Source: Dipteris shenzhenensis (Eukaryota; Polypodiophyta; Polypodiopsida; Gleicheniales). From it: a stretch of 64,000 nt of DNA. The stretch lies in assembly GCA_047967505.1 (NCBI GenBank), contig CM106538.1; one strand, given 5' to 3'. Within the stretch, counting starts at the first letter, position 1, and the number at the start of each line of letters is the position of its first letter. Position numbers and translations under genes: made by a program. The notes under the pieces are model-generated. The model saw only the letters and a list, made by a program, of their open reading frames with translations. It made no database searches and was not told the origin of the DNA. This document shows positions 46,441 to 57,007 of the stretch, in pieces.

Positions 46441-47166
46441 CACAATCAGATCATCTACGTACAAAAGTGCAATAGTAATATCTTCCCCTTGAACTTTGTA
46501 GTAGAGAGTATGATCTGCATTGGACTTCATGTATCCCAGATCAGCAAAATACTTGTCAATTCTGCTGTACCAACTTCTGGGTGCTTGCTTTAAGTCGTAG
46601 AGACTTTTCTTGAGATGGCAAACCTTGTTCTCCTTTCCTGGTTCAACATAACCGGCTGGTTGTTGCATGTAGACTTCCTCGTCTAGATAACCATTGAGAA
46701 ATGCATTCTTGACATCAAGCTGATACACATTCCATTTACTGAGTGTCGTTAGTGATATCAAGAACCGTATGGAATCCATCTTTGCTACTGGAGCATAAGT
46801 CTCATCATAATCTTGGCCATATTGTTGTGCAAATCCTTTTGCAACTAATCTGGCTTTGTATCTCTGAATACTGCCATCTGGATTGTACTTCACTTTGTAT
46901 ACCCATTTGTTGGCTATGGCCTTCTTTCCTGGTGGAAGGTCGCATAATTCCCAAGTGTTATTTTTATACAAAGCATCCATTTCTTCATTCATAGCAGTTT
47001 GCCATTCTGGCTTGTCTACTGCGTCTTCGAAGTACACTGGCTCTTCTGTAGCCATGATGGTAGTCATAAGAGCATAGTTGGTGGTTTCCACCTGAATTGC
47101 TTTGCCTTTCTGAGCATATGTCAATCTGACTGGTGGTCTGCTTTCCCTAGTAGACCATCTGAGCTG
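46405..47166 (-). pseudogene. Copia-2 reverse transcriptase
   Basis: Contains NNTWELCDLPPGKKAIANKW, YKVKYNPDGSIQRYKARLV, YDETYAPVAKMDSIRFL, YQLDVKNAFLNGYLDEEVYM, CHLKKSLYDLKQAPRSWY and LLYVDDLIVT, so the palm motifs including YVDD are intact. A TAG at 47164-47166 separates it from the integrase, with which it shares frame, and a 1-bp insertion ends it just after YVDD. Confidence 0.94.
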
Positions 47167-48267
47167 CTATGGCGCTGCTTGGGGTGTTGCTGGCAATTCT
47201 TGCTCTTCTTCATCAACCTGTTCTGTAGATGACTGTGAAGTCGATGCTTCTATCTCCTGTGTAGGTGAGGTTTTCCATTCTGATTCCTCATCAAAGATTA
47301 CATCTCTGGAGATAATGACTTTGCGGTTGATGGGATCATACAATTTGTATGCTTTGCTTTCTTCACTGTAGCCAACCATGATGCATTTGCGTGACTTCGC
47401 ATCCAATTTCCTGCGATGATCATCATGTATGTGGGCATATGCTATGCAACCAAATATGCGGAGATGCCCAATGCGTGGCTTGTGTCCAGTGAATGCTTCA
47501 TAAGGAGTCATACCTTGTATCGGTTCGGTAGGAAGCCGATTAAACAAGTAGTTAGCTGTAGCTATTGCTTCTGCCCAATACTGATTCGGAAGATGCTTTT
47601 CACTAAGCATTGCTCTAGCACTGTCTGCTAAAGTCCCATTCTTCCTTTCAGCTCTTGCATTTTGCTGAGGAGTATCTGCACATGTGAATTGTCTTCGAAT
47701 GCCGTGATTTTTGCAAAAGTTCATGAATGCTGAAGACATGTATTCACCTCCTCTGTCTGATCTCATGACCTTGATCTTTCTGCCTGTTTGGTTTTCTACC
47801 ATGGCTTTGAATTCTTGAAATCTGGCAAACACTTCAGATTTCTCTTTCAGAAAGTAGACCCAACAATATCTGCTGTAGTCGTCGATGAAGGTCAAGTAAT
47901 AAAGTGAACCATTGATGCTGCGGGTCTGGGCATAACCCCATACATCTATATGAATCAAATCAAGAATACCTCGTGCACGAGAGGTACTTCTAACAAAGTT
48001 GGTTCGCTTTTGTTTGCCGAAGCAGCATGCTTCACAAACCTTTCCAAGAAACTGTAGCTTCGGAATCCCAATTGCCATATTTTGATTCCGGAGATCTAAC
48101 AAGTACTTGAAGTTGACATGACCATATCTCTTGTGCCATTTTGCAGATAGTGGCATCTGTTGCATTTGAGCTGACATGGCATGCTTATCTGGTACTGTAG
48201 CTAGCATCCTTCCTTGACACCTTTTGCTACTAGCTGACCTCTTTTGGATTTGTCTCTGATAGTGCAT
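47167..48267 (-). pseudogene. Copia-2 integrase
   Basis: A 366-residue open segment. The GAG-pre-integrase zinc region reads KWHKRYGHVNFKYL and CEACCFGKQKR. The core keeps D in HIDVWGY, D in VMRSDRGGEYMS and E in QQNARAERKNGTL. The C-terminal region has FGCIAYAHI, RKCIMVGYSEESKAYKLYDP and NRKVIISRDVIFDE. The catalytic triad is complete, but the segment is cut from upstream protease by a frameshift near 48230 and from RT by a TAG. Confidence 0.95.
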
Positions 48268-49743
48268 TCATCACCGTCGAAGGTGACTTTGTAGTTGTGT
48301 TTCGTCATTTGACCTACTGACAAAAGGTTCTTGCTGAGCTTCGGAACATAGAGCACATCTTTGACTAATCCTTTTGTACCAGTGAAATTGTTCATAGGGA
48401 TAACACCTGTCCCTTGAACCGGATTCGGTGTATTGTCTGCTGTGTAGATGACATTCTTTTGTCCTTGTAATGGCTTCATTTCTGTGAACCATTCCTGATG
48501 ATTTGTCATATGAGATGATGCACCACTGTCGATGTACCAAGGATCCTGTTCCACTTGGTCGACTTGATAGCTGAAATCCTCTTTGGGATTGAAATCAGTG
48601 TCTAGGTGCATTGTATCAGTCTGATGCAATTCCTCACTTGCAAGAAACATATTTCCATGTTCATTTGCAAAATGACTATGACTAGAATGTCCACCACGAT
48701 GATTTCCTCTTCCTCGGGAATTCCCTCGATTACTGCTGGTGGATTGATTGCCTTGGTCATACTGCTTCTTGCGGCAATCTCTTTCATAGTGTCCAAACTT
48801 GTGACAATAGTTGCATTGAACGTTTGACACATTGGTGGATGCATTTCCTCGTCCTTGAAATCTTCCTCGGTTGGAATGATTTCCTCTTGCTGATTCTGAT
48901 GTTGCTGAGGATGATGCTGATGCTGATGCTGATTTTGACTTTGTTGATGATGACCACTTTTCTGATATGATCTACCTCTGTTTCTGCCTTTGCCTCTGCT
49001 TCTGTCTGAAGCTGTGAATGCCTGATCATTAGAATGACCTTTACGTGCTTGAATGGCCTGAGTCCTGAGTTCTTCACCGAGTAGAACTGACTGAAGTTCT
49101 TCCAGTGTTGGAATTTGCCGTTGGATGGCAATACTCTGGACTAGATTCTCATATCCTTCTCCTAGTCCATTCAGGATTACTTGAACCATTTCTGCGGGAT
49201 TCATAGTCTCTCCTGCTGCTGCAAGTTGATTGTTGTAGTCTTTGATGCGGAGTACATAAGCATGACCGGTTTCATTGCTATTGCGGAAACTCTGGTTGAT
49301 CTGGTTTCTTAGGGTGAGAATCTTGGATGTGTTCTTGGACTCGTAGAGAGCTCTGCGAACATATCCCATGCTTCTTTTGATGTCTTGACTGTGTTGAGCT
49401 GTCCTAGCATGACATCTTGCACATTCTACTTGATCAGGTGATAGGCATACTTGTCTTTCTTATCCCATTCTGCTTGAGCTCGGGCAATGGCAGGATCTGC
49501 TACTGGTGCGGAAACTGTTTGTGTAGATGTAGATCCCGATGTAGATCCCGTTGCTGGTGCTGTGACAACAGATGGAGTAGAGCTACTGGTGGCTGGATCG
49601 GCCAATGGTCTAGGTATAGATCCATCGACATACTCCCATTTGTCCTGAAGCACAAGAATGGTCTCCATTCGGTATTTCCATGTACCGTAATTGGAGTTGT
49701 CTAACTTAGCAGATGCCTCCAGATTGAGGTTGCTAGTCGACAT
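48201..49743 (-). pseudogene. Copia-2 gag and protease
   Basis: Gag starts at ATG 49743-49741 with MSTSNLNLEASAKLDNSNYG and WKYRMETILVLQDKWEYV. A TAG follows KYAYHLIK at about 49425. A 2-bp duplication near 49349 shifts the frame into the segment with KILTLRNQINQSFRNSNETG and EELQSVLLGEELRTQA. A His/Gln-rich tract leads to another shift near 48880. A complete zinc knuckle CNYCHKFGHYERDC (48774-48815) follows, then a Gly/Arg/Asn-rich stretch, and the aspartic protease site WYIDSGASSHMTN at about 48510-48540. The functional motifs are intact and only the reading frame is broken. Confidence 0.93.
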
Positions 49744-50549
49744 GGTGCAAACAATGTACTCAAAAGTGTCCTGAAAAATTCTGTATGAATCAACTGCAAA
49801 TACACTGAAGATGCCAAGTGAAATCTCTGTACCGTCGGTGAAGATAGAACTGCAGTATATAAGATCTGATCTGTATTACAAGGCTTATGGCAATGATGCC
49901 GGGAATAGCCAAGAGGCTTTACAAGGCTGAAAAATGATATGCACGATGCTGTGAGATAGCCAAATAGGCTTTACAATGGTGGCATGTGTGTGTGAAATCA
50001 AATGATATCTGCCCACTGAACCAATCTGCAATGCCTCTGTACTCTAAAGTCTGCTCACTGAACTGATGAACGGAAGGTTTCAGGTAATGTAATGATGTGA
50101 AATCAGATGTGAGCGTATGGACTGACTCCGAGTAGGTACTAGTCGGGAATTTCGGGCATGGCTTAGATTGGCAACTTGGGGAATTCAAAGCGTCCCCTCT
50201 ATGGTGATCTAGTCTACTCTGATCTAGATCTAAACCAACCGTCGATCGATGAAAGAGCAGCAAATAATTCCTTTTCTTTTGTTCTTTTTAAGTGCTGGGT
50301 CAGATGCGTCGATGTAGAGGCAAATGTGCGTGAAGGAAGTGGTTTTGTCGGCGAGGCTCAAATGTGAGTGTAACTTGCGCCGAAATGTGCGTGTGATGTA
50401 ACGAGCGCATAGAGCACGAAAAATCGAGCGACTTTCCTTTTTGGAGCACCCTCAAATTCTTCCTGGATCAAGAGATATGACTTGATCTAGGTGGAGGGGC
50501 AAAAGGAGTGCAAATGGTGCTCAATGATGATGTGTCACTGTGAGTCACA

Positions 50550-50945
50550 TGCAGTGATGATGTGGCACTGTGCTTAGCAAGAGGTGTGCCAGTGAAGCTC
50601 TGTGCTGAGGTGGCAGGAGTGTGCACATGCAGTGTGTGCATAGTGTGCCTGGCAAGGGACTGTGCCTGCAGAGGGTCAGTGCTGACTGGACTGCTGAGGT
50701 GGTAGTGCTGAGGTGGCACTGATGATGTCAGCAGGGTGACGTGGCAATGATGACGTGGCACTAATGACGTGGCACTGATGACATGGCACTGATGATGTGG
50801 CACAGGTGACGTGGCACTGATGACGTGGTAGGTGACGTGGCTGATGACGTGTCACTGATGACATGTCATGTGACATGGCAGTCGGTGATGATGTGGCTAC
50901 CGGTGCTGACGTGGCACTTGGAGATAAGATTGCCACGTGGCACGA
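50550..50945. repeat. 14-bp tandem array of ACGT-core boxes in the copia-2 leader
   Basis: The unit TGACGTGGCACTGA is repeated at 14-bp spacing from 50737 (starts at 50737, 50751, 50765, 50779, 50793, 50807, 50821) and at 12-14 bp after that to about 50880. Variants include TGACATGGCA and TGATGTGGCA. A palindromic TGCCACGTGGCA ends the array at 50931-50942. Degenerate copies extend left to about 50550. TGACGTGG and CACGTG are bZIP-type binding cores (as-1/G-box/unfolded-protein-response-like), so this could be an enhancer, but function is inferred. Confidence 0.88.
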
Positions 50946-51278
50946 ATCTAACCAACTGATTTAACCGTGATTCACTTGACTTAACCACAATTATTTAACC
51001 ACGGTTAGGGGCAAACCTTATCTGGTTAACTGACTAGGGTTAGGCTGACCAACCCTATCTGCCACGTGTTGCAAGGTGAGTATGTGCCTTATCCTCCACG
51101 TGTCAGGGCGTGGGTAGCCGGAATCTTTGGAGATTCTGATGGAATCTATGAAGATGCCGTCGTCTTCTCCGTTGATGGAGGCGCTCGTTGGAGGCGGCTT
51201 TGAGAGCGTTGACGTAGCGTCAAAGGAGCCTCTTGGTCGCCGATGGAGGTGTTGGTGGTGGAGAAGGAAGGGCGGAAG

Positions 51279-51560
51279 CTAACGTGAGGGGAGTTGAGCC
51301 GAAGCGCGGGAGCTGCTGGCGGAGGTAGAATCGCGACGGCCGAGAGGCAAAGGGATGAGAGGACCGCCGGCGAGGTTGACGGCCTGGCTTGCTGCGAGGG
51401 CGATGATATCTGCGCACGAAACAGTTGCAGGACAAGATGACTCTACAGCTGCCTTCATGAGGTCGATGAAATCCAGCCTTCGAATGCCCAGATTGGAAGG
51501 CGACTCAAGCTCCGAAACTATCCCTCCTTGCGTCTTCAACAGAATCGAAGCATCGCAGCC
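51279..51560 (-). pseudogene. Class III peroxidase exon fragment captured by copia-2
   Basis: It begins at a 3' splice-site-like GTGTGTGCAG followed by codons for GCDASILL, which is where intron 1 of plant class III peroxidases ends. It continues with LGIRRLDFIDLMKAAVESSC, PATVSCADIIALAASQAVNL, AGGPLIPLPLGRRDSTSASS and AQLPSR, then a stop. GCDAS, the Cys of SCAD, and the GGP...LGRRDS block are class III hallmarks (secreted haem peroxidases of the cell wall). The distal His/Arg of exon 1 and the proximal haem-ligand His of later exons are absent, so it cannot encode an enzyme. The usual second intron (after ...AARDSVV) is absent. It lies in the element's own sense, between primer site and gag. 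Retention of intron-like sequence upstream suggests capture from unspliced RNA or DNA. Confidence 0.88.
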
Positions 51561-52161
51561 CTGCACACACCGGTTATGTTGAAGTATGAATCCCTGCGTC
51601 CAGCGGCCAGAAACCACGGCTCCACTGAAAATACGAGAAGCTTGGGCTGGCGCTACTACTTGTCGATGAAGGCGAGTCTGCTTGTAGATAGAGAGGCTAA
51701 AGGTGCGAGTCTGCAGGAGGGTCTCTCCACTTACATGAGAGACTCCAATTCTCTCAAGGTCCTTGAGTGCCAAACAGAACTCTCTCTTTTTGAAAAAGAG
51801 ATTTCGTAGGAGCTTTGCTTGTTGCAGGAGAGATAGGACTCTCCCTATCTCTTTGAAGTCTTCCTATCTTTCCTTTCTCACAACACAATTGGAATTCTCT
51901 CAATGACTATATCACAAGTCTCTCTCTCTCACGTGATGATAATTTCTCAAATGAATGTACTGAACACCTCTCTTTAGACCTCTCTCTCACGGAAGAAAGA
52001 ACTTTCAATGAACGGAAATGGACGGAATTTCTTCCAAAATGAGCGGAAATTTTCTCTCAACGGAAGTGAAGGGAAGGATCTCACAATCACTCAAGAGAAC
52101 TCTCAATCTCACAATCTCTCTCACTCTCATGGAACTCAATGTCTCAGCGGAAGACAAGGAA

Positions 52162-52173
52162 GCTCTGATACCA
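52162..52173 (-). promoter_or_regulatory. Copia-2 primer-binding site (tRNA-iMet)
   Basis: On the element strand TGGTATCAGAGC abuts the 5' LTR with no spacer. Confidence 0.95.
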
Positions 52174-52430
52174 TGAAAAAATATGAAGAGGGGAGAGGAG
52201 AAGAGTGGAGATGAGGAGAGAGGGCACAGCTAGAGAGCACACCACAAATGACTAACTGTACACTAGAATTAGTTGAAAAAATAGAATATATACAAACCCT
52301 TTTAGGGTTAGGGTTAGGGGATCTAACCCTTTCCTTTATAGCACTCTATAAGGTTAGTGCTATGCACATATGATCACGTGATGGTGCTATGCACACATGA
52401 TCACATGATGTTGAGCGTGAACTCTCAACA
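52174..52430 (-). repeat. Copia-2 5' LTR with telomere-like box and TATA-like motif
   Basis: On the element strand the LTR reads CCCCTAACCCTAACCCTAAA (52300-52320), then within about 10 bp GTATATATTC (about 52283-52292), a plausible TATA box about 140 bp into the LTR. AACCCTAA is the plant telo-box known from promoters of translation genes. The same sequence is present in the 3' LTR at 45273-45293. Confidence 0.9.
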
Positions 52431-52435
52431 CATGA

Positions 52436-53542
52436 TTGCTTGCTTTAGTTGATACATAATTAGCATGTACGGCTTGTACAATGTGTAGATTGAGAACAAT
52501 GTACTTATTCTCAATTTGATGTAGTTACCATGTGCAAATGGAAACAAAAAAGGGAACATTGCAAGCTCTATCGTCAGGTTAGGGTAACCACTGTTACTTG
52601 TACGAAGCCCATTCACTTGGAATGATGCCACCCTATCTAATAGCATTCATGTGGCTCGTAGTTGTATTGGTCCAAAATTGTGCATGTTCTTGGTTTGAAA
52701 AGCTTGATTGTTTGCTGATTCTACCATATTCTGTAGTAATGATAGTTTTGGTTGTGATTGTGCTATTGACATCAGCTCAAATGGCATTGACTCTTTGTGT
52801 ATTTGTAAGATACTTTCAATAGATTTGGGAGACAAGATGCACATGCCTATCCTGGGATTTGGTCGCTTGGCCATTGTTTTGTTTTTCTATACGATCGGGT
52901 TATTTATTATGTTGTATGCCAAAATGTCTGAGAGCTCAATTGCCACCACGCCTCTTGTCAAAGTTACATCTATTGTTGCTTTCGTCCATGAAATCAATGG
53001 ATTGTCCAACAACGATCTACGGTCGAGCATGCCTTTCGCAATTGCATTTGTTGTGGAAATTACTGAAATTGAGATGTCTACAATGCTCAGTAATTACATA
53101 GATGGCTCAACCTTAACAATCGGCATATGTAATCTGGTAGCCATTGAACCACGTATGTAGATTGCTATATATTTTGCGAGCAACTATGGCATGGTGTGCA
53201 TGTTACTTCGATACCCAATTCATGAAATAGATGCAAGCAAAATGCAAAATCTGTTGCTATAAAAGTTATTAATATTCTAGTTTCGAAGCTTTGTTTCTTT
53301 TGTATAAGAACATTGTATTCATATTGCAAATAGGTAAAAGACTATGTGTTGCGTACCTCTCCAAAAGTATATTCCATCCAACAATGAGCTCGTATCGAAC
53401 TTGTCAACCCTACCAAAGATAAACAAAATTGCTAGGGATCAGATGACTTGGTGGGTGATGCTGAAGACATATAAATGGGAGTGCATGCAAAAGAACATGA
53501 AAGTGTGTAAAAGCATGAGGTGAGGGGGGGGGAAAACCCATA
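52436..53542. other. No gene recognised; one 150-codon frame
   Basis: The plus frame 52708-53160 (150 aa) has one hydrophobic stretch (RLAIVLFFYTIGLFIMLYA) and no family motif. Codon use is AT-rich and unremarkable. It could be chance or a decayed gene. Confidence 0.3.
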
Positions 53543-54535
53543 CATAATGTATGGCGAAGAGTGGGCACAACTCTCTTCATAAAATGATAATCGTAGGGAA
53601 ACATGCCTCTTCCCCGTTTAATAAAATATTGTCTCTAGTGTTGGAGACGTAGTATATAAGAGCACATCAAGTTTTTGATGCGTTGTGCAAAAACATAGGC
53701 TATTGTAATATCATACTTACGTGCACGGTCAATTGCACGACTTTGGTCGCCCGGTTCTCTCCACTTATTTGCTATGGGATTCACACTACCTGCCAAGAAT
53801 ATATGATTAAAATATTAACTAGTTAATCACATGAAAATAATGCATGCAAAGGCAGGCATTCACTATTTCTAAGGTGGCCAAGTAAAAACAACTATATCAT
53901 GATTGAAAACCATGACTGTCACAGGGGTTGAGTAAACACCTCTTTTTTTGTTTACACTGCCCTCAATCCCTGAGTTTGCCCCTCCTCAGATTTTATGAGC
54001 TTAACACTCCTCCGCACACTTCATTTTCCTCACAGAATACTTCATAATGTATGGCGAAGAGTGGGCACAACTCTCTTCATAAAATGATATAATTATAGGG
54101 AAACATGCCTTTTCCCTGTTTAATAAAATATTGTCTATAGTGTTGGAGACGTAGTATATAAGAGCACATCAAGTTTTTGATGCGTTGTGCAAAAACATAG
54201 GCTATTGTAATATCATACTTACGTGCACGGTCAGTTGCGCAACTTTGGTCGCCCGGTTCTCTCCGCTTATTTGCTATGGGATTCACAGTACCTGCCAAGA
54301 ATATATGATTAAAACATTAACTAGTTAATCACATGAAAATAATGCATGCAAAGGCAGGCATTCACTATTTCTAAGGTGGCCAAGTAAAAATGACAATTAT
54401 ATCATGATTGAAAACCATGATTGTCATAGGGGTTGAGTAAACACCTCTTTTTTTGTTTACACTGCCCTCAATCCCTGAGTTTGCCCCTCCTCAGATTTTA
54501 TGAGCTTAACACTCCTCCACACACTTCATTTTCCT
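53543..54535. repeat. Tandem duplication, 500-bp period, two copies
   Basis: CATAATGTATGGCGAAGAGT starts copies at 53543 and 54043. The homology runs to TTCATTTTCCT at 54030 and 54535. The copies differ by scattered substitutions and small indels (e.g. ATAATCG versus ATATAATTATAG, CAACTATATC versus GACAATTATATC). Confidence 0.95.
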
Positions 54536-56100
54536 GATCCTTGTTCAACTTTTACTCCAGCCTAAAACTTGCTGAACCTCGGCCTTGAAATTCTCCCAAG
54601 GCACGAATCTGGCCAACCTAACTGAATTGGACCTAACGCCATCCCTAACTTGGTTGACGGCTAACTAGACTAGGCTGTGACCTAGTCGGCTCCTCAGAAC
54701 TATCTTATAACTAACTACTTGACTATCTACTCGATTTACCCCGCTTCTATTTTAGTTCGACAAATGCCACACGTGCAAAAACATTATCCGTGGTCGCCAT
54801 GGCGGACCAATCGCCAAGCTCTCGAATATTGGCTGAATATTCTATCCAGAGGGAACTCTCCCGGATTCCAACACGTGACCCTCTTCCTCCCACTCAAAAA
54901 ACTATCGCAACTTAGTACCTATTATGCACCAATTGGCTATAGCGTTATCTTGGGGCCTTATGGCCTTATATGCCAACCTTTGGTTCTTGGCTGGACTGCG
55001 CGGCTCCAAGGTTCCGTCCGTCACTACGCGGCTCCAAGGTTCCGTCTTTGTCACCGGTGGTGGCGTTGCATCGCAACAACGGGAGAGAACTCACTGCGAA
55101 TGGAAGGGTGTCTACATCCGTCAACAGACTCTCTGATCGAACGCGGCTACCTAGACAACCGACCTACTTGTATACGTTAAGGCACATCTCTTTCCGACAG
55201 GCCTTCAGTTTCTTGCAGGCGCAGTTGATGGGTAGACCAGAGTGGCATTGAATGCTTTGGAACTGGCTATTGTAGCTAAAGCTTCAAGAGCAAAGGTTAC
55301 TTCTCCAAACATAATGGCATTGAATCTTGCTACGCAAAAGCTTACATAAGGTATGGAGTGTTCAAGGAAATCTTTCTCGCAAGCGTGGAGCAAAGAGCCG
55401 ACTACCTACCAGCAAACTTGCTTGCACTATACCTACACGGGCTGGCAGAGTTGACGGAAATGAAAACAAGTCTAAGCATACCTAGAAACCTGTAAGCTGT
55501 CGACCTTGAAACGACGAAAGGACTCACGTGGGCGTTGTTTTTCATTTGTTGAAGGCACATTGTTTTTGGATGTGTTCTTACTTGGAGGCACGTTGTTTTG
55601 GACTTTCACATTGTTTTTGGATGTAGAGTAATTTTAGACAAGGAATGATCTAACGGCCTACAACGAACCACGTTGCTACGTAGGATTTGAGAAGTGCATA
55701 GAACCGTCTAGTGCTGGCTAAGTAAAAACCAAGAAGGTGCTGATAATGGGAAACGGAAAATAAAATTGATTGCTGCCTAAAAAGGTCCAATGAATTTCCT
55801 GAGCTCCCACCATACAGCCTAGTGAGCCTCTGGAAAACAAGGGCTAGCAACCACAATGGCAGGCTATACAACCAACGGATACCTCTCTGCGGGAGAACAT
55901 GGAAAGATCTTGCAAGCCATGCCTTGAAAACATGCTCACACCTTTTGGCGGTCGCTCTACATCTTCAAGTCCTATGCTCCCAAATATCTCATAGAATGTA
56001 GATGTATCCCAGATGGTGTCTAAATCGGCCACCTTCGGAGTAGTCTGCTACTTGCCTCTAATTAGCCAACTACAATGGGCGACCTAGATATGCCATGTAG
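54536..56100. other. No gene recognised
   Basis: Short frames only. A direct repeat CGCGGCTCCAAGGTTCCGTC is present at about 54999 and 55027. No family motif on either strand. Confidence 0.5.
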
Positions 56101-56105
56101 TGATG

Positions 56106-56485
56106 CTAGCAATTGCCTCCCACACAACACTCATCTCGCGTATCTCGATCTTGGTCACTGTCTGGCCGTGACTCCAAAAGCTCGAAGTGTGGGGTCAATA
56201 AAAAATGCGCACCCTTTGTGAGCCAAGCAACCATCCCCCTATGAAGTCTCACTCCATGCGCTGGGTACTCATAGCTATCCTCAAAGCTGATGACCAAACC
56301 CTCTATATTACATGGCATCCCCATAGACAGTGAGAAATTGCCTCCGTCACTATGTATGTACAACAGTGGCATTTGCTGTCCACCCTCATCTGATCCAACC
56401 AAAGGCCAATGTGTAAGCCTCCATTTGTTACCATCCAAAGGATATAGAAATCTTCCATGGTCATCGCAAGTTGGACCAAAGGCAT
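56106..56485 (-). pseudogene. LINE ORF2 zf-RVT fragment
   Basis: One minus frame reads CHCCTYIVTEAISHCLWGC (about 56385-56330), and another continues MVAWLTKGAHFLLTP. Together they match the layout of the nested LINE's CPRC...ETIQHCLWDC followed by SVAWLTLSG. A frameshift separates the two. No poly(A) is identified. Confidence 0.6.
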
Positions 56486-56581
56486 GCCTAGAACTAAGGG
56501 AACGATCTCTATGGGGACCTACTCAACCCAGTGTTGCTCTCTTGGGGAAGTCCATACTACTGCCTCTAGTTGAGCGATGAT

Positions 56582-57007
56582 TGATACAGGTCATGGAAGA
56601 CAAGAAAGCCACATCCTCCACCTTGTCAGAGTGCCCTACCCGAGCGGGCTAGAACTGTGAAGATAGTGGGAGAGAAGGAAGGAGTCTCACTTGCGGCTTT
56701 CTCACATGCACAATGGGGGAATACACACAAAGGTGGAGGCTGAAAACAGTTTTCCTCTTCTTAGTTGTAAAAGCCAAAAGAACTCTAGTACAAAGAAATA
56801 GAAGAAGCCTATATGTGGGTCTCAAACCAAACTCAATTAACTAAGGTGGCATACTAACTGAGCCATGAACTAGAGTACATAAGGATAGCTGTCATCCAGC
56901 TATTATTCATGGGCGGTGTACCAATCGCATCTGCAGCTAACAAGTCGGTGACATAAATGCACAACGGTCACCCTGGCATATCACGAGTGAAGCTCGATAT
57001 CTCAACA
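56582..57007 (-). repeat. Probable 3' LTR of copia-3 (left edge approximate)
   Basis: On the element strand a polypurine tract CTCGAGGGGGAG (57008-57019) is followed by TGTTGAGATATCGAGC at 57007. The far edge is placed at TGATACAGG (56582) because it gives a CA end. The partner LTR is outside the window. Confidence 0.5.

Larger units (their letters stand above)
49744..52161 (-). other. Copia-2 long leader
   Basis: 2.4 kb between primer site and gag, several times the length expected for a copia leader. It contains the ACGT-box array (50737-50942), GC-rich sequence around 51100-51400 and the peroxidase exon (51279-51560). The part nearest the LTR (51800-52160) is rich in CTCTCT and GAAAG words. 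No retroviral-type ORF is seen in it. Confidence 0.85.
45146..52430 (-). mobile_element. Copia-2: young copia element carrying a peroxidase gene fragment
   Basis: Two 257-bp LTRs (45146-45402 and 52174-52430) differ at two positions. Exact 5-bp duplications CATGA flank them (45141-45145 and 52431-52435). The primer site abuts the right LTR and a purine tract abuts the left one, so the element reads right to left. Total length is 7285 bp, longer than a typical copia because of a 2.4-kb leader between primer site and gag. The order gag, protease, integrase, RT, RNase H is typical copia. Several frameshifts and TAG codons interrupt the polyprotein despite the near-identical LTRs. Confidence 0.96.

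Noticed and set aside
50468-50936. His/Ser/Pro minus-strand frames (111 and 86 codons)
   Set aside because: Shadow of the 14-bp ACGT-box array.
51183-51278. Continuation of the peroxidase exon beyond 51279
   Set aside because: No frame gives the expected FS.L...FA.KGL..D.V.LSG.HTIG block, so the peroxidase similarity ends at the stop.
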